This document shows positions 21,293 to 32,700 of a stretch of DNA of 64,000 nucleotides, one piece after another. A program made the position numbers and the translations under genes. Below the pieces are notes generated by a model. It saw only the letters and a program-made list of their open reading frames with translations, made no database searches and was not told the origin of the DNA. Each line of letters starts with the position of its first letter. Position 1 is the first letter of the stretch. Source of the DNA: Thraustochytrium sp. TN22 (lineage: Eukaryota; Sar; Bigyra; Thraustochytrida; Thraustochytriidae); contig JABLUY010000007.1 in assembly GCA_013306675.1 (NCBI GenBank), forward strand, positions 277,129-341,128, given 5' to 3'.

Positions 21293-22881
21293 GGAGAGCG
21301 CCAGCTAGAGGACGCGACGCGCGATGCTTGCTTGCCACGCCTGCGTGCGGCAGCCTACCTGCCGCCACGAGCGCGCTCGCCTTGCTCGGCTCACTGCCAA
21401 CCCGAGCCGCACGGCTCGCGAGCGAGCTCGCTTCACGCCACCACACATTGGCAGCCGCCAGCTGCCGCTTCCTTCAAGTTGGCGCTGCGGCTGGGCCGCT
21501 GGCAGCCTGCCGCCGCCACTTCCCGGGCCGGGCCGGCTGCTGCTGGCTGGCCGCCACTGGCGGTGAGGCGAGCTTGGGTGGCACGCGACGCGGCTCTCGA
21601 CCAGCGGCACCAAGGCTGTCGTCTCCAGCGTACGGCCCGGGGCCTGGGGCCGCCTGGTGGCCAAGGCAGGTCGGGTCGACTAGAGAGGCGCGGACGACGC
21701 ACGGCAGCTTGTGCGAGCAAGCAAGGGGCGCGCCATCGCGTTGCAGTTCGCAAGGCTTGCAGCGGGGCAGCGACGCGCGAGCGGCAGGGCGCATGTCGCA
21801 TGTCACGGAAAAGCGAAGACGCGCGCGGCACCTTGCCGAGGCGCTGGGTTCGTCGAGGGCCCGCGTGCGTGCCTCCTCCGAGTCCAAGACCCCGAGGCCA
21901 GGCCGAGGAGGCGTGCAGGCAGTGACAGGTGCCGGGCCGCCGGAAGGTCCCACGCTTCTCCAGCCTACGCGCGCGCTGGAGGCGAGCGCAATCCGCCCAG
22001 CGCGGGCGATCCAGTCCAGGCCTTGCTTGGCTTATGATCATGTCCGCACATGAGTGTGCGAGCCAGTGCAGGCCGCCGCGTGTCGCTGATCAGCGCAGAC
22101 CGCACCGCCTCACCAATTGGCCCCACTCATCTTCCGCGCTGTGGAAGCAAAGCAAAGCATGAGCCAACCAGGCCTGCGATTGCTTGCTGGCCCAGCAAAC
22201 TCGAATCCTCAGCGGCGGTGGCGGCAGCAGAGGCGGCGCAGGTCAGAGCGCAGCAAACCCCCAACCACAAACACTGTACTGCAGCGACCTCGTTGCGAGC
22301 TGGAGCTAGCTAGAGCAGTAACGACGCTAGCGGCGACGACAAGCAGCAGCGGCGGCGGCGGCGGCGGCTGCAGCAGTAGAAGCAGCAGCAGCGACGGCAG
22401 CGGCAACAGCAGCGCGAGCACAGGCGCCGCGCAGCCAACCGCTGCAGCGTCTGCGCGTCGTGATATCGAAGTCACCGCAGAAAGGCCACTTCAGTCGGCA
22501 CTAGCGCTGTGGGGGCCATCTACGGAGCCTGGCTGGGCATTGCGACAACAAGCCAGCAGGACACGCGACACACACCCCGCGTGCTGGCGAGACGGCCCAG
22601 CGCGGAGCGGGCCGTGAGCGAGTGCGGCACGCGACGCTACAGCCTGAGGTACTCACGGCCTGCGGCCAACGGCGGCGGGCGCCTTTTCCCAACCGGCCCA
22701 GCGGGAAAGCTACCCCGAGCTAAAGGCCCAGCTTGTGACTGGGCAACCAACCGTCCGTGACGGGTACCCAAGGCGACTCACAGGCCGGCCGGCCGCCAGC
22801 GTGTGGCTCACTTCACCGTCAGGCAAACCGCGATTCGTAGCAGCGCCAGCGGTGTGAGCAGAGGACGGCTGGTACGCGACG

Positions 22882-24549
22882 ATGGACGGCGTGGACGAGA
22901 TGCCGCTCTGGCTGGAGAGCTTTCCCTTTGACGACGCGGAGCACGAGGATGCCTACGAGGATGCCGAGGGGCACGGGATGAGCACTCCGTCGGACGCCAG
23001 CATGACCTGGTCCTGCGAGCCCGCCGAGGGCGACTGCGCGGCCAAGATGAGCGATCTCGATGCCGAGATGCCCGCCGCCGTGGCTTCCGCTTTCCAGGAC
23101 CTGGACTTGTGCTTCACGAACCCGGACGAAGAAGGCGACGAGGAGAACGAAAGCGGCACGCCCACCGACACCACCACCACCACCACCACCACCACCAACA
23201 CCACCACCACCACTGCGCGCAAGGTCCGCGCTAAGCCAGCGCCACTTGAGATGCCTGAACCGCTTCCGCTCGGCGTCGAGACTGCCGCGAGTGACGGGCA
23301 GGAGGCTGGCGCCGCGGACCAGCAGCAGCACCAGCACCAGCAGCACCAGCAGCACCAGCAGCACCACCAAGGCCAGCAGCCGCGCCAACAGCAAGGCCAG
23401 CAGCTGCATCATGAAGCCAGCCCCAAGCTGCGCAAGCACGCTTCGCAGCCGCAGCCGCAGCTTGCATGGGACGCGCCCACCTACAGTGCCGGCGCACCGC
23501 CCACGCCGCAGGAGTGCAGCCCGATGCACATGCACACAGCCGCCATGGGTCCGCTCGCCGGTTTCCCACCGTCCTTGGGCGGCCTCGTCCCGGCCACCGC
23601 CGGCGCCGACCCATCCCAGGTGGAGGCCAACCTCAAGCTGCAGGAGCACCAGCTCCTCGCGCTCTACCGCGAGGTGCAGTTCGCGCGCCAGGCCCTCCAT
23701 CTCCAGGTGCAGCAGGAGCACGTGCGCCGCATGCACGGTGTCGCCGCCCTGCCGCACCCGGTCCCCTCGCCCGCACACCACGCCATGCAGCGCACCATGT
23801 CCTCGGACGCCATCCCACCGCCACCGCCGCCTGTGCAGCCGCGCACGCCGACGCTTCATCGCGCCAACTCCGATGGCCGCATCAGCGTTAAGCGCCCGCT
23901 CCCGGACGCCACCGCTGTCACTGCTGCGTCCCGCTCCTCGTCACCCTTGGACCATGGGCCGGCGGGCTTCAGCCCCAAGGGCGACGCCGTCAAGCGCTTT
24001 GCCAGCCTGGGCGACGACGACGCGCCCGCCTGCCGCCTCACCTCGCACAACTCGGCCCCGGACCTTTCGGACTCCCATGTGCTGCGTGTCACCAAGGCGA
24101 ATCGTCGCTCCGTCTGCGAGTTTTGCCTGCGCAAATTTGACCATCTGGACGCGCTGCACAAGCACCGCCAGCAGCACATCATTGGCGAGAACAGCTTCAC
24201 CTGTGTGCACCCGGGATGCGACAAGGTCTACTCCACTGGCGAAGGTCTCCGCCTTCACGTGCGTAACGTTCACCTCGAGGCCAAGGTCTGGCACTGCGGC
24301 GCCAAGGACTGCGGCCGCTCCTACGTGCGCCAGTCGGACCTGCGCATGCACATTTTGCGCATCCATGCGGACAAGCGCCCCTACCCTTGCGTCTTGCCCA
24401 CCTGCAAGAAGTCTTTTGCCTGCCACTCCGAGCTGCGCCGGCACGTCAGCTCCTGCCACAAGATGGACTGCCCCAAGACCATCGAGTTCCACCCGAAGCC
24501 TGGCGACCACCACGACTTTGTCAAGCGTCTCATGCAGAAAGTTGAGTGA
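22882..24549 (+). CDS. C2H2 zinc-finger protein with four C-terminal fingers
   Basis: This 555-residue probable nuclear DNA-binding protein has four C2H2 fingers packed between residues 412 and 526. They begin CEFCLRKF, CVHPGCDKVY, CGAKDCGRSY and CVLPTCKKSF. Fingers 2-4 have the CX4C spacing seen in TFIIIA/ZIC-like fingers; finger 1 is CX2C. The N-terminal 400 residues are disordered: acidic start, poly-Thr around residues 95-113, a Gln/His-rich stretch around 145-180, then Pro/Ser-rich sequence. A Leu/Gln-rich helix around residues 240-275 could mediate dimerisation. The ATG at 22882 follows a gene-free 6.8 kb. The target sequence cannot be predicted. Confidence 0.88.
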   Translation: MDGVDEMPLWLESFPFDDAEHEDAYEDAEGHGMSTPSDASMTWSCEPAEGDCAAKMSDLDAEMPAAVASAFQDLDLCFTNPDEEGDEENESGTPTDTTTTTTTTTNTTTTTARKVRAKPAPLEMPEPLPLGVETAASDGQEAGAADQQQHQHQQHQQHQQHHQGQQPRQQQGQQLHHEASPKLRKHASQPQPQLAWDAPTYSAGAPPTPQECSPMHMHTAAMGPLAGFPPSLGGLVPATAGADPSQVEANLKLQEHQLLALYREVQFARQALHLQVQQEHVRRMHGVAALPHPVPSPAHHAMQRTMSSDAIPPPPPPVQPRTPTLHRANSDGRISVKRPLPDATAVTAASRSSSPLDHGPAGFSPKGDAVKRFASLGDDDAPACRLTSHNSAPDLSDSHVLRVTKANRRSVCEFCLRKFDHLDALHKHRQQHIIGENSFTCVHPGCDKVYSTGEGLRLHVRNVHLEAKVWHCGAKDCGRSYVRQSDLRMHILRIHADKRPYPCVLPTCKKSFACHSELRRHVSSCHKMDCPKTIEFHPKPGDHHDFVKRLMQKVE

Positions 24550-25039
24550 TGAGCAGCGAGCGAGGAAGAGAGAGAAGGAATCATCGAGCCTTTCTAGGCT
24601 CTGCGCTGCTGTCTATCTGTGCCCGCCCGTGCGTCACGCTCGTTCTGACCTTACTTTTTCTGACCTTTGTTGTTCAATACGTTCGTCTCTTTGCTTCTTT
24701 TGGACCTCACAAAGTTTTCTTGCTCGTGCTGTCGCGCCGCGCCTCTCTTTCACATGCCTGAGGCCAAAGGCCCTATGCGCTAAAAGGGTCTCATGCTCGA
24801 CTGACAGATCCGAAACGCCAAGGCGTGCCAAGAGCGCGGGCTCGACGGGGCGCCGCGTCAACATGAGCTTGACACGTTATTAGTAAGAGACTCGCGGCGA
24901 TGTGCAGTCAAGCCACAGGTCAGAGGGACGAAAGATCAGTGAAGTCGCCAGATGGACTACTGCACGGGCGGCCGTCGCATGCCGCTGCTCGTCATCCGGC
25001 GCGCGATACGCGCGAGGAGCTCGTGGCGGCTGCTCGGCC

Positions 25040-25087
<48 letters not shown>

Positions 25088-26787
25088 GCTGCAGATGGTG
25101 ATCCTGCGGGATCTTGTCTGCCATCATGACGGACTTGCATGCGCTGGCCTTACGCGAGCCCGCGCCCACGGAAAGGGCCTTGCTGCGGTGCGTCCCGCCA
25201 CATCGCATCGAGCCTTGCTGGTACTGGTGCTGCTGATGCTGATGCTTGTGCGCGAGTGCCTTCATGGCGGGCTTCGCGTTGAGGTTCTGCATCTGAGGCC
25301 GCGAGCGCCGCTGAGGCTCAGTATGTGGCTCTGGCAACGTTCGATCCAGCCCACGCCTTTTCCTCACATCGCTGGCTTCGCTTTGCGAATGACAGCCACG
25401 ACTGACCCGCTATCGAGAGCCTGCAGTGATGATGATGATGACTCTGAGTGAGGTGTGCGCGCGCGTCCCGAAACAAGCATCAAAGACGCGCGTGGGGGCA
25501 TTCGAAGCGAGGCGTGCGTGCGTGCGGCGCCGCTTCCAACACCGAGCGCCTCAGACGCACGGCGCAACCGCGCCTGCGGCGCAGCGCCGCGCTTGCGCCC
25601 CTCTCTTCCGACTGATCGCCCCGTTGCCGCCTGCAGGCTCGCAAGCTCGCAAACCGCATCGTGCGTTTACGTGCGTCGGGCGGCGCCGCGGCGGAGCCTC
25701 ACCTGCACGTGCCGTGTGCACTGCACTGGACGAGCCCAGCCCATCACAGTCCGAGTCAGGCACTGCACCCCAAGTCGCCCTAACTTAGGCTTCACTGCAC
25801 GCCGTCGATTGCCACTGCAGTGCTGGACCGACCGCGCTGCTGCACTGCCGTGGTGGCCATGGTGGATCAGACGGCCACAGACGTGGGGAGCGACGGTGAT
25901 CCTATCATCCGGTACGTGATTTTCACCGAGCCGTCAGGCAGGCAAGCAGAGGGCGGCCGGAAGACATCAAGCGAGCGAGCATCCACGAGCGCGACGCGCG
26001 TCCGTCACCGCTGGCTGCATGATGGACCTCGTGTCGGCGCCCGACTCAGGCGCCGACCGACTCCGCAAAACGCGAAAAAGACGGGCGACATGGTGTTTTT
26101 TTTTCTCTCCGAGTCCGGGTCGTCCGACTAACTAACGTCAAGTCCGAGCCTCACAGGTGCGAGTGGTGGTGGGTGGGTGCTGGACTCGGACCCCTTGCCA
26201 TGATTGATCGACACGCGCTGCCGCTGCGCGGCTGCCTGGACGGCACAAGCACAGCAACTTGAAGACTACGCTGCGCCGCGCGACTCGGACGGCGGTCCGT
26301 CTGACAGTCTGACTCCGGCTGGAGTGCGTCTCACTGCGTCAGTCGCGCGCAACCCTTCCAATCAGCGTGACTGCAGTGGCGCGCCGCTGGCCGATGGACC
26401 GCCCGGCCGCGCCGTGCGTCTGATCCCCTCACCAAGTGCGGCAAGAGAGCCTGCAGCGTATGAAAGCCGTACCGGACGCGTGTAGGGAGCTTGTGCGGAC
26501 GTCGAGGCTCCCTCGGACAGCCGGACCGCACGTGCGGCGATCTCGGCACGCGTCGCGAGCAGCCAGCCAGTGAAAAAGAGCAAGTAGTGGGGGGGGGGAA
26601 GAGAGAGTCTTGAAGCAGGGGTCACGCAATGGATTTGTGGGGTCATAACGGTAGACGGACGTGAGGCCGCGAACGCGGTCTTACACCGTGGTAGCTGCTC
26701 CAGCTAGCCAAGCTACTTTGGGTTCGACGGATTGGAGCTTGGGCGTACGTCGCTGAGGTCGCTTGCTTTACTGGTAGTCGTGCCGGG
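24550..26787. other. 2.2-kb convergent intergenic region
   Basis: This lies between the 3' ends of the C2H2 gene and the IQ-repeat gene. It contains a CTG run (25039-25086) and short homopolymers (poly-T near 26094, poly-G near 26588). A minus-strand frame at 24957-25409 has a less biased composition than the surrounding spurious frames, but no recognisable domain; it is left as a question in the findings. Confidence 0.5.
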
Positions 26788-29172
26788 TCAGATGGCTGGC
26801 AGTCGCAGGCTCGTACTCGCCACGCGCGCGGCGCCGCTGCGTGGTGTCTCCACACGTTCGTCGCGCAGTTGCACCTGCTGCTGCTTACTGACACGCGATC
26901 CAAGTCCAGCTTGCTTGTGAAATCCTCGTCGGCGCTCATCCCCCGAGGGCCAAGCGCCGCCCTGCTGCTGCTGCCGCTGCCGTTGCAGCTGGTTTCCGTA
27001 GCTCCAAGCGTACGTATCGCGAGTCTTGCCGACGTTCAATGTCCCCTCGCGGCTTGAAGCGCGCTTATGCGGTGGCTGAATCGAAGGAAGCTTGCGCCTC
27101 GTGCGCTTAGGGACCTTGTACAGCCGAGGCCGCCTGGGCGAGGTCTGCGCTCCCACGCGCGAGCCACGCCCACCATACAATCGCCCGCTGCTCCAATCTG
27201 ACGATCGCGGGCTCCGAGTTGCTGGGTTCTCCTCTGGCTGCAGATGCAGCTGCTGCTGCCGCTGCTCTTGCTGCTGCTGCTGCTGCGCTTGCAGCCGCTG
27301 CTGCGTGTGTCGCTCCTGCTCAAGCTTCGCGTTGCGTTCCCGCTTGAGCTTTGCAAGCCGCGCTTGCTCGAGTTCAGCAAGGTGCTCCCGATCAAAGCGC
27401 TCCCTCTCGTGGGCTTGATGCTCCCTCTCACGGGCCTGGCGCTCGTCCTCCAGCCGAATGATGCGATCCTTCTCCAGCTGAGCAAGACGCTCTTGCTCTT
27501 TCTGGGCTCTCGCAAGACGCTCTTGCTCTTCATGGGCTCTCGCAAGACGCTCTTGCTCTTCCTGGGCTCTCGCAAGACGCTCTTGCTCTTCCTGGGCTCT
27601 CGCAAGACGCTCTTGCTCTTCCTGGGCTCTCGCAAGACGCTCTTGCTCTTCCTGGGCTCTCGCAAGACGCTCTTGCTCTTCCTGGGCTCTCGCAAGACGC
27701 TCTTGCTCTTCCTGGGCTCTCGCAAGACGCTCTTGCTCTTCCTGGGCTCTCGCAAGACGCTCTTGCTCTTCCTGGGCTCTCGCAAGACGCTCTTGCTCTT
27801 CCTGGGCTCTCGCAAGACGCTCTTGCTCTTCCAGGGCTCTCGCAAGACGCTCTTGCTCTTCTTGGGCTCTCGCATGACGCTCCTTCTCAGCTCGCATCTG
27901 GTGAAGACCCCTGCGAAACGCAAAATGGCGCCACGTACGCTGGAAAATCTGGGCTGCCCCATCCTGTAGCGCAGCTTGAGACCTGTGCGCCTCGGCTTGA
28001 GCCTCGCGCTTTACAGCTTCAGCCCTACGCCATGCTACGACGTGGCGCCACGCGCGTTGGAGTACCAAGACGGCAAGCATCCTTATACGGAGAATACGGC
28101 CTCGGCGCCACCACTGCTGGAGAAACACGACCTTCCGCAGTCGAATCTGCGACATGCGCTTGGTCTGCACGTGGCCGCGCAGAAGCTGTAGGATGCGGCG
28201 TGCGGCGAGCCGACGACGACAATGCCCCCGCCAGCAAGCCTGCAAAGCTATGCAGGCCCTCTCACGCCGCAACTCCATGCCACGCAGCTCCGCGTGCCGT
28301 CGCTTGAACTCTCGCCGAGCGAGCAGCACCCGCGCATGCTGCTGAATTCGAAGAGCCGCAGTGCGCTGGCGGATGACCCGGAAGATCCTCTGAATGACCT
28401 CGGCTGCCGCCGTGCGTTGGTGCTCGCGCAGCTTCCAACGGCGATAGGCCGTCTGGATCGTCCTCGTGGCGCCAATACGGCGTAGCATAGCCAAAGCCCG
28501 CTGCTCGCGCAGGCGCGCAAGGCGTGCACGCAGCTGCGCTTGAAGCAGCCTCACCGCAAAGCGCAACCTACGGAAGGGACAACGTGCGACGGCGCGACGA
28601 AAGAGGTAGGCGCGCCAGAGCACCTGGAAGCGCTCTGCGGCGTACCCACGCAGCGCCTTGCGCCGCGTGCGCTCCGCCTCGGCCTCCAGAAAGGCAGGGT
28701 CATCCGCCAAAGCGTGGTAGATGTCGCGCAGCGCAGTCTCCAGCTCGGATCTGTACCTGCGGACCCCGGCCCCGAACTTGGCCTCCAGCCCAGGAAAAAT
28801 GTCCTCAAGGTCGTCGCCTCGATCTCGCGCCCGACGTTCCAGATGTGCCACGACCTGCGGCATCCAGCGAGGATTCGAGACCAGGTCGTCGTCGCCAACA
28901 CGGGCAGGCGAGACCGCCCTTCCTTTGGCCTCCCGAGCGCGTTCGCTCTGGATCTCGCGCCACTCGTCGAGGTCCGCATCGCCTCGGCGGAGCATGTCGC
29001 TCATCTCGCGCAGCACGGGCTCCAGGCCGCGCCAGTGGCGCTCGTTCCACACGGTGCGCAGGCTTCGTGTCATGGTGTCGGGGCTCTGGCCGCCAGCCAC
29101 GGCCTGCGCGGCGCGTCTGTCTACTCCGATGCGATGCGAAGCGAAGTGCGAGAAGGCGAACTTGCTCATCAT
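26788..29172 (-). CDS. IQ-motif protein with a 13-fold decapeptide coiled-coil repeat
   Basis: A 794-residue protein. Residues about 185-390 hold several IQ-like, calmodulin-binding helices (AAEVIQRIFRVIRQR, ACIALQACWRGHCRRR, LAVLVLQRAWRHVVAW and others). Residues about 434-563 are 13 copies of EEQERLARAQ with very few changes, forming a charged single helix or coiled coil. A Lys/Glu/Arg/Gln-rich helix continues to about residue 640, then a basic, Ser/Arg/Gln-rich tail. The combination is typical of centrosomal, basal-body or flagellar scaffold proteins, which bind calmodulin or centrin; a role there is inference. It diverges from the LRR gene across 626 bp. The start is the first of two adjacent Met codons. 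Confidence 0.8.
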   Translation of the reverse strand: MMSKFAFSHFASHRIGVDRRAAQAVAGGQSPDTMTRSLRTVWNERHWRGLEPVLREMSDMLRRGDADLDEWREIQSERAREAKGRAVSPARVGDDDLVSNPRWMPQVVAHLERRARDRGDDLEDIFPGLEAKFGAGVRRYRSELETALRDIYHALADDPAFLEAEAERTRRKALRGYAAERFQVLWRAYLFRRAVARCPFRRLRFAVRLLQAQLRARLARLREQRALAMLRRIGATRTIQTAYRRWKLREHQRTAAAEVIQRIFRVIRQRTAALRIQQHARVLLARREFKRRHAELRGMELRRERACIALQACWRGHCRRRLAARRILQLLRGHVQTKRMSQIRLRKVVFLQQWWRRGRILRIRMLAVLVLQRAWRHVVAWRRAEAVKREAQAEAHRSQAALQDGAAQIFQRTWRHFAFRRGLHQMRAEKERHARAQEEQERLARALEEQERLARAQEEQERLARAQEEQERLARAQEEQERLARAQEEQERLARAQEEQERLARAQEEQERLARAQEEQERLARAQEEQERLARAQEEQERLARAHEEQERLARAQKEQERLAQLEKDRIIRLEDERQAREREHQAHERERFDREHLAELEQARLAKLKRERNAKLEQERHTQQRLQAQQQQQQEQRQQQLHLQPEENPATRSPRSSDWSSGRLYGGRGSRVGAQTSPRRPRLYKVPKRTRRKLPSIQPPHKRASSREGTLNVGKTRDTYAWSYGNQLQRQRQQQQGGAWPSGDERRRGFHKQAGLGSRVSKQQQVQLRDERVETPRSGAARVASTSLRLPAI
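27481..27870 (-). repeat. 13 x 30-bp coding minisatellite
   Basis: Thirteen contiguous 30-bp units encode EEQERLARAQ on the minus strand. Most are identical at DNA level; units differ mainly at one dinucleotide that changes Gln-Glu to Gln-Lys, His-Glu or Leu-Glu. Because the unit is a multiple of three without stops, five of the six frames show long repetitive false ORFs. Confidence 0.95.
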
Positions 29173-29798
29173 GTGGACTCGCTAACAGTAAGTCTTGGTA
29201 GCCGTTGTGGTGTGCACCACCATTGTCACTTGCATTGGCACTTAGCTACAGGCGGGCAACTTCACCCTGACACAGACTGTGACAGTGAAGGAGGCTCGAA
29301 AATCAAACTCGAGTTGAGATGGCACTGCATTACGAGTGGCCACCCACGTTTAGCCATCGCCAGGATACTAATCGTGATCCGACGCACTCTGTGAGCCTTG
29401 TTCTGTGAACACGAACCTTCACGTTGTGGTTGGTGCCCGTGTGCACAGGCACGCGAGTCGCCCCCGCGCGCCAGGCACGCGCCGGCCCGGGCCGCCGGGC
29501 GTCACGGGCGGCGCCGGTGGCAAGCAGACCTACGCACGTAAACCCTTGCGTGTGTATCGCTGCATCAGCTGGCCGACCACGACAGCGCCGCTGGCCGCGG
29601 CGAGCCAACTTTGTCCGCGCTTGCCTGGCGCGGACCGCAGCTGTGGGCTGTCCTCGCGCACCCTCCCCGCGCACTGTGCCGTCTCCGGGCCAAGCAGCGG
29701 GACGCGCGGCGGCGCGTGGCGCGGGGATCATGATGCATGGCGCGGCGGTCGAGACGGCGCAAGCAAGCCGCATCGAGGCGCGCTGAGCAGCAGCGGCC
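29173..29798. promoter_or_regulatory. Shared divergent promoter region, IQ gene / LRR gene
   Basis: A 626-bp gap between two head-to-head start codons. The half near the IQ gene is less GC-rich than the half near the LRR gene. No coding frame or defined site is recognised; regulatory function is inferred from position only. Confidence 0.45.
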
Positions 29799-32700
29799 AT
29801 GCCGCGCGAGCTGTATCGCCATGTGGAGCCGGCGGGCGCCGTGCTGCGGTCTTCAGGCAGTCTGGTGCGGCGGCGAGCCGAAGCAGATGCGCCCGCGCAG
29901 CTCCGCGCCGCGCAGAGTAGCGAGTGGCAGGGTGCCGCCAAGGATGGCGAGGTGGAGGTGAACTTGCGCAGGCTGGCGCGGGTGGCGCTCAAGCACGGAC
30001 GCTACGACACGTACAAGCAGCTGCAGGTCAGATTGAAGCGGGTCGAGACGCCCGCGGTGCAGCGGCGCTCGAACGGGACCAGGTTGCGCAAGCTACGCGT
30101 GGCGGCGCGCGTCGCGCTGGCCCGCTCACGGCGCGGCGACCGCGGGCGGCCCGTCACGTCGGCGCTGGATACGCTTTTCGACATCTCTGACCTTGAGGCG
30201 CTGCACGCCGCCCAGGAGGGCCCGCGCATCTGGGAGCTGCCGGAAGCGGTCCATCATCCGGAGACCGCCACCGAGGAAGACACCGAGACCGAAGAGGGAA
30301 GGAACGGCGCTGGCCAGTGCGGCGATACGGACCAGAGCGGCTCGTCTCCTGAGGAGGAGGATGTGGGCGGAAAGGAGCAGAACTCCTGCGACGAGCAGGA
30401 CGATGACAAGAACCAAAACAAGAACAAAAACAAGAACGAGAACGAGGACGAGGACGAGGACAAAGACGAGGACGAGGACGATGCAGCTCGGTGGAGGAGC
30501 AACCGCGGTGCCGCCATGGCACTGGAGGCAGGACGTGGTGCACCACGACGGCACCGGCGGGATCTGACGCCGCTCAAGGCCAGCACACGCGTCATCGCTG
30601 TGCTGCCGCACAAGCAGCAGGCCAAGCAGGCGCTGTATGAGCGCTTCCACGGGCGCATGCGCAAGAGAGACTCCCCGCGAAGTAAATATACGGACCTTTG
30701 CGCCGCCAAGGGCCTGCTCCCCGAGCCACTGGGGCTCTCGGAGCGGGAGCCGCGCGCACTCAACCTGAGCCACTTTGGCATCGGCGACGCTCACGCCGGG
30801 GCCTTCGCGGCGGCACTGGGCAACCTGCGCAGTCTGCGCTCCATTGACCTGCGCGAGAATCGTCTCAGTGACTCTGCGGTGAGCGCGCTGCTCAGCAACG
30901 TGAGCCACCTCAAGCTGAGGTCCATCGACTTGAGCGACAACGAAATCGGCGGCGAGGCGGCGCGTGAGCTGAGCCGGCTTTTGCGGTCGGCGTCCTCGCT
31001 GCTGGAGGTACGGCTCAACCAGGTCCGCTTTGGGCCGCGCGCGCTGGAGCGCATCTGCCGGGCCCTGCGCGCCCCCGAGTGCAAGCTGCGGGCGCTCTAC
31101 CTGAGCGACACGGCGCTGGGCCAGCCGGCGGCGAGCGCCGAGCTGGTGGGCAAGATGCTGGCACAGAACCGGTCGCTGACCACGCTCAACTTGGCCTGGA
31201 ATAGCATCTCAGGTGCGGGGGCCGAGGCGCTGGCCGAAGGCATCCGATCGAACAAGGTACTGCACACACTAGACGTGCGATGGAACCGGCTTGGGACGGC
31301 AGCCTCGAGTCTGGGCGCGGCGCTCGCCAAGAACCGCACGCTGGTGCACATGGACCTCTCGTACAACCACATGAACGCAGAGCAGTGCAAGCAGCTCTCA
31401 CAAGGGCTGCACACGAACCAGACGCTGCTTGGCTTGCATATGGCGGGCAATGCATACAAGGTGTCGCCAGCGGGCTTCCTCGTGCAACGTCCGGGCGCCA
31501 CACTCAACTCGACCGGGGCGCACCAGATGCTGCTCACGCAGGCGAGTGAGTCCATCTGCAACTTCGACGCTGCCAAGCAGCAGCACGACCTGCGCGTGGC
31601 AAAGCGGAACCAGCTCACGCGCCGCGTCGCTGCTCAGCGTGCCAAGGCTGCCGGCGGCCAGCCTCTTTTGCCGCCTGGAGGCAGCCGCAACGGCGAGATC
31701 AACGTCGCGGGCTCCCAGCGCCAGGCCGTGCTGCTGCAGCACGTGCTGGGCCCTCCTCCGGTCCAGGACCTGCCAAGCACCGGCCCGGGCTCCAACGCCC
31801 GAAACGTGGCCGCCGCGGTGGCGGCCGCCAAGGCTGCTGCCCAAGACGCCGCGAGGAGGGCCGCGGCCTCCGAGAGCAAGGCTACTCCAACGCCGGGCCG
31901 GCGGCAGCGACTTCACTCGTTCCGGTCTGCCGTCGTGGCCGTCGCGTCCCAGACGCGCGGTATGCAGCAGTCGCTGCAGCTGCAACACCAGCAGCCCAAG
32001 TTGACGCCCAACCTCCTGGACGTTGTGCGGCTGAAACAGCAAAAGGAGGCGGCAAGCACGGAGGGCCCGCGGTCGGAGTGCGAGAACTGCTGGATCTGCG
32101 CGCGGTGGCGTGAGGTGCGCATCGACTTTGTGGACTACCTCGCGGCTGAGGAGGCCGCACGCGCCGAGGCTGCCGAGGCGCTGCGGCGCGACGAGGAGCG
32201 CGAGGCGATGCGGTTGCAAATGGAGAACAACCCGTACAAACAGCGCGTGGCGCCGCGCAAGCCGCCGCCCCCGCGACGCGCCTTCCAGCCGCGCAACGTG
32301 GAGGTCTTTCTCAGCGTGGACGGCTTCCGGCGCGCGCGCAGGCTCAACTACGTAGAGGGCGACTTCCGCTACGAGGTGTACGTGATGCTGCCCCCGGGCC
32401 GATGCGAGTTTTTCTTCACGGTGAACGGCGAGACGAACCGTGTGCTGGCGCCAAACATGCACGCCTCGGACGCCTCGCCCGAGGCGCGGCGCGCCTTCGC
32501 GGCGCTCGTGCATCGCAAGCAAGACGCTCGCGACGGCGGCCTCATCCCCGTGCCGTGGCGGCCCAAGGGCTCGCGGGCAGCCATCAGGCAGGTCTTCCGC
32601 GACGACGGGCCGCTCCGCCTGCACGGGTTCGTCATCCTTGAGCGCCTGGAGCGCGCGCTGCCGGAGGACCTACGAGCGATTCCGCGCGTGCAGTACGGGC

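Noticed and set aside
26641-26740. tRNA-like GGTTCGACGG (B-box resemblance)
   Set aside because: No matching A box, acceptor stem or anticodon stem could be drawn around it.
27481-27870. CRISPR-like array
   Set aside because: The units are contiguous with no spacers and lie inside a coding frame.
27036-27969. Repetitive frames LLLFLGSRKT (plus) and SKSVLREPRK (minus) over the 30-bp repeat
   Set aside because: They are shadows of the 30-bp unit, which has no stops in any of these frames. Only the IQ-protein frame continues into conserved sequence on both sides.
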